This document shows, one piece after another, positions 50,049-50,203 of a stretch of 50,203 nucleotides of DNA. The notes below the pieces were generated by a model. The model was not told where the DNA came from. It saw only the letters and a list, made by a program, of their open reading frames with translations, and did no database searches. This DNA comes from Dyadobacter sp. LHD-138 (lineage in GTDB: Bacteria > Bacteroidota > Bacteroidia > Cytophagales > Spirosomataceae). Location: NCBI RefSeq assembly GCF_030929615.1, contig NZ_JAVFVU010000048.1, positions 1 to 50,203 of the forward strand, written 5' to 3'. Made by a program: the position numbers and the translations under genes. Position 1 is the stretch's first letter, and every line of letters starts with the position of its first letter.

Positions 50049-50203
50049 ATGGATCAAGAATTGAATTTTAACGACTCAGACTTAAGGGAACAAGCCAAAT
50101 TCTTGGGGGGAATTGAATCGGGACTTCATGCGTAGAGTTTGGATAGTCTGAAAAGGAAGAATGAAATATCCCTGACACCCCGTGAGGTGGAACGGAACGC
50201 TTT
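50049..50203 (+). pseudogene. Partial reading frame with an in-frame TAG, cut by the window end
   Basis: From the ATG at 50049 the frame reads MDQELNFNDSDLREQAKFLG and on to a TAG at 50133-50135. The same frame then continues open to the window end (SLDSLKRKNEISLTPREVER and on). The composition on both sides of the TAG looks coding (acidic and basic residues, few rare codons). It may be the start of a gene with a nonsense mutation, or a short peptide followed by another start. I do not recognise the family. Confidence 0.3.

Noticed and set aside
1..50203. CRISPR array, prophage, insertion sequence or toxin-antitoxin pair
   Set aside because: No regularly spaced repeats, transposase or phage genes were seen. 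The only recombinase is a housekeeping Xer protein next to rpsU.

Overview
The window looks like chromosomal DNA from a Cytophagales member of the Bacteroidota, plausibly Dyadobacter or a close relative. This is inferred from gene content and signals, not from a search. The supporting signs are -7 boxes of the Bacteroidota type (TAnnTTTG, sometimes with TTG or TTTG about 18 bases upstream), a general lack of Shine-Dalgarno sequences, type IX secretion (T9SS) sorting domains, a lipoprotein with a Bacteroidota-type acidic surface-export signal, and lineage-typical families (DUF5606, M23 without a leader, DUF5117-type metalloprotease). The window is gene-dense with short intergenic gaps, many of which hold symmetric hairpin terminators. 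I see no rRNA, tRNA, CRISPR array, prophage or insertion sequence.

Region by region: 0.1-2.4 kb holds a GntR/FadR regulator and a fosmidomycin-resistance-type MFS exporter, whose 3' end lies in a 170-bp tandem duplication built on a nested palindrome. 2.4-6.8 kb (minus strand) encodes an M23 peptidase, a large metzincin-like protease and a Ppx/GppA phosphatase. 6.9-10.8 kb has rpsU, a Xer recombinase and phosphoenolpyruvate carboxylase. 11.0-16.8 kb is a phenylalanine/tyrosine degradation cluster (hmgA, hppD, phhA, a MarR regulator, fahA and a flavin-reductase-like gene). 16.9-28.7 kb is mixed housekeeping: SIMPL and YtxH proteins, NUDIX, DeoR, cupin, gamma-glutamyltransferase, an orphan MacB-type permease, a lipid kinase with a SUI1 factor and a tiny membrane protein, NhaA, a lipoprotein and MeaB. 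28.8-35.2 kb has an M1 peptidase, a FabH-like synthase, a glycosyltransferase with deoC, DUF5606 and engB.

The most distinctive segment is 35.6-39.7 kb. A secreted P-domain plus lysyl-oxidase protein keeps the copper-binding histidines and both residues that form the quinone cofactor in animal lysyl oxidases. It is followed by a large T9SS surface protein and a secreted thioredoxin. This suggests, but does not prove, an extracellular protein cross-linking module.

39.8-50.2 kb carries envelope functions: gmd, a SPOR lipoprotein, murB, an ALG10-like membrane glycosyltransferase, a ROK kinase, an SDR, an MlaEF-type lipid transporter core, a polysaccharide flippase and a TetR regulator. A decayed T9SS sorting domain that needs one base to restore its frame lies antisense at 43.9-44.1 kb. 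The window ends in an open reading frame interrupted by an in-frame TAG.
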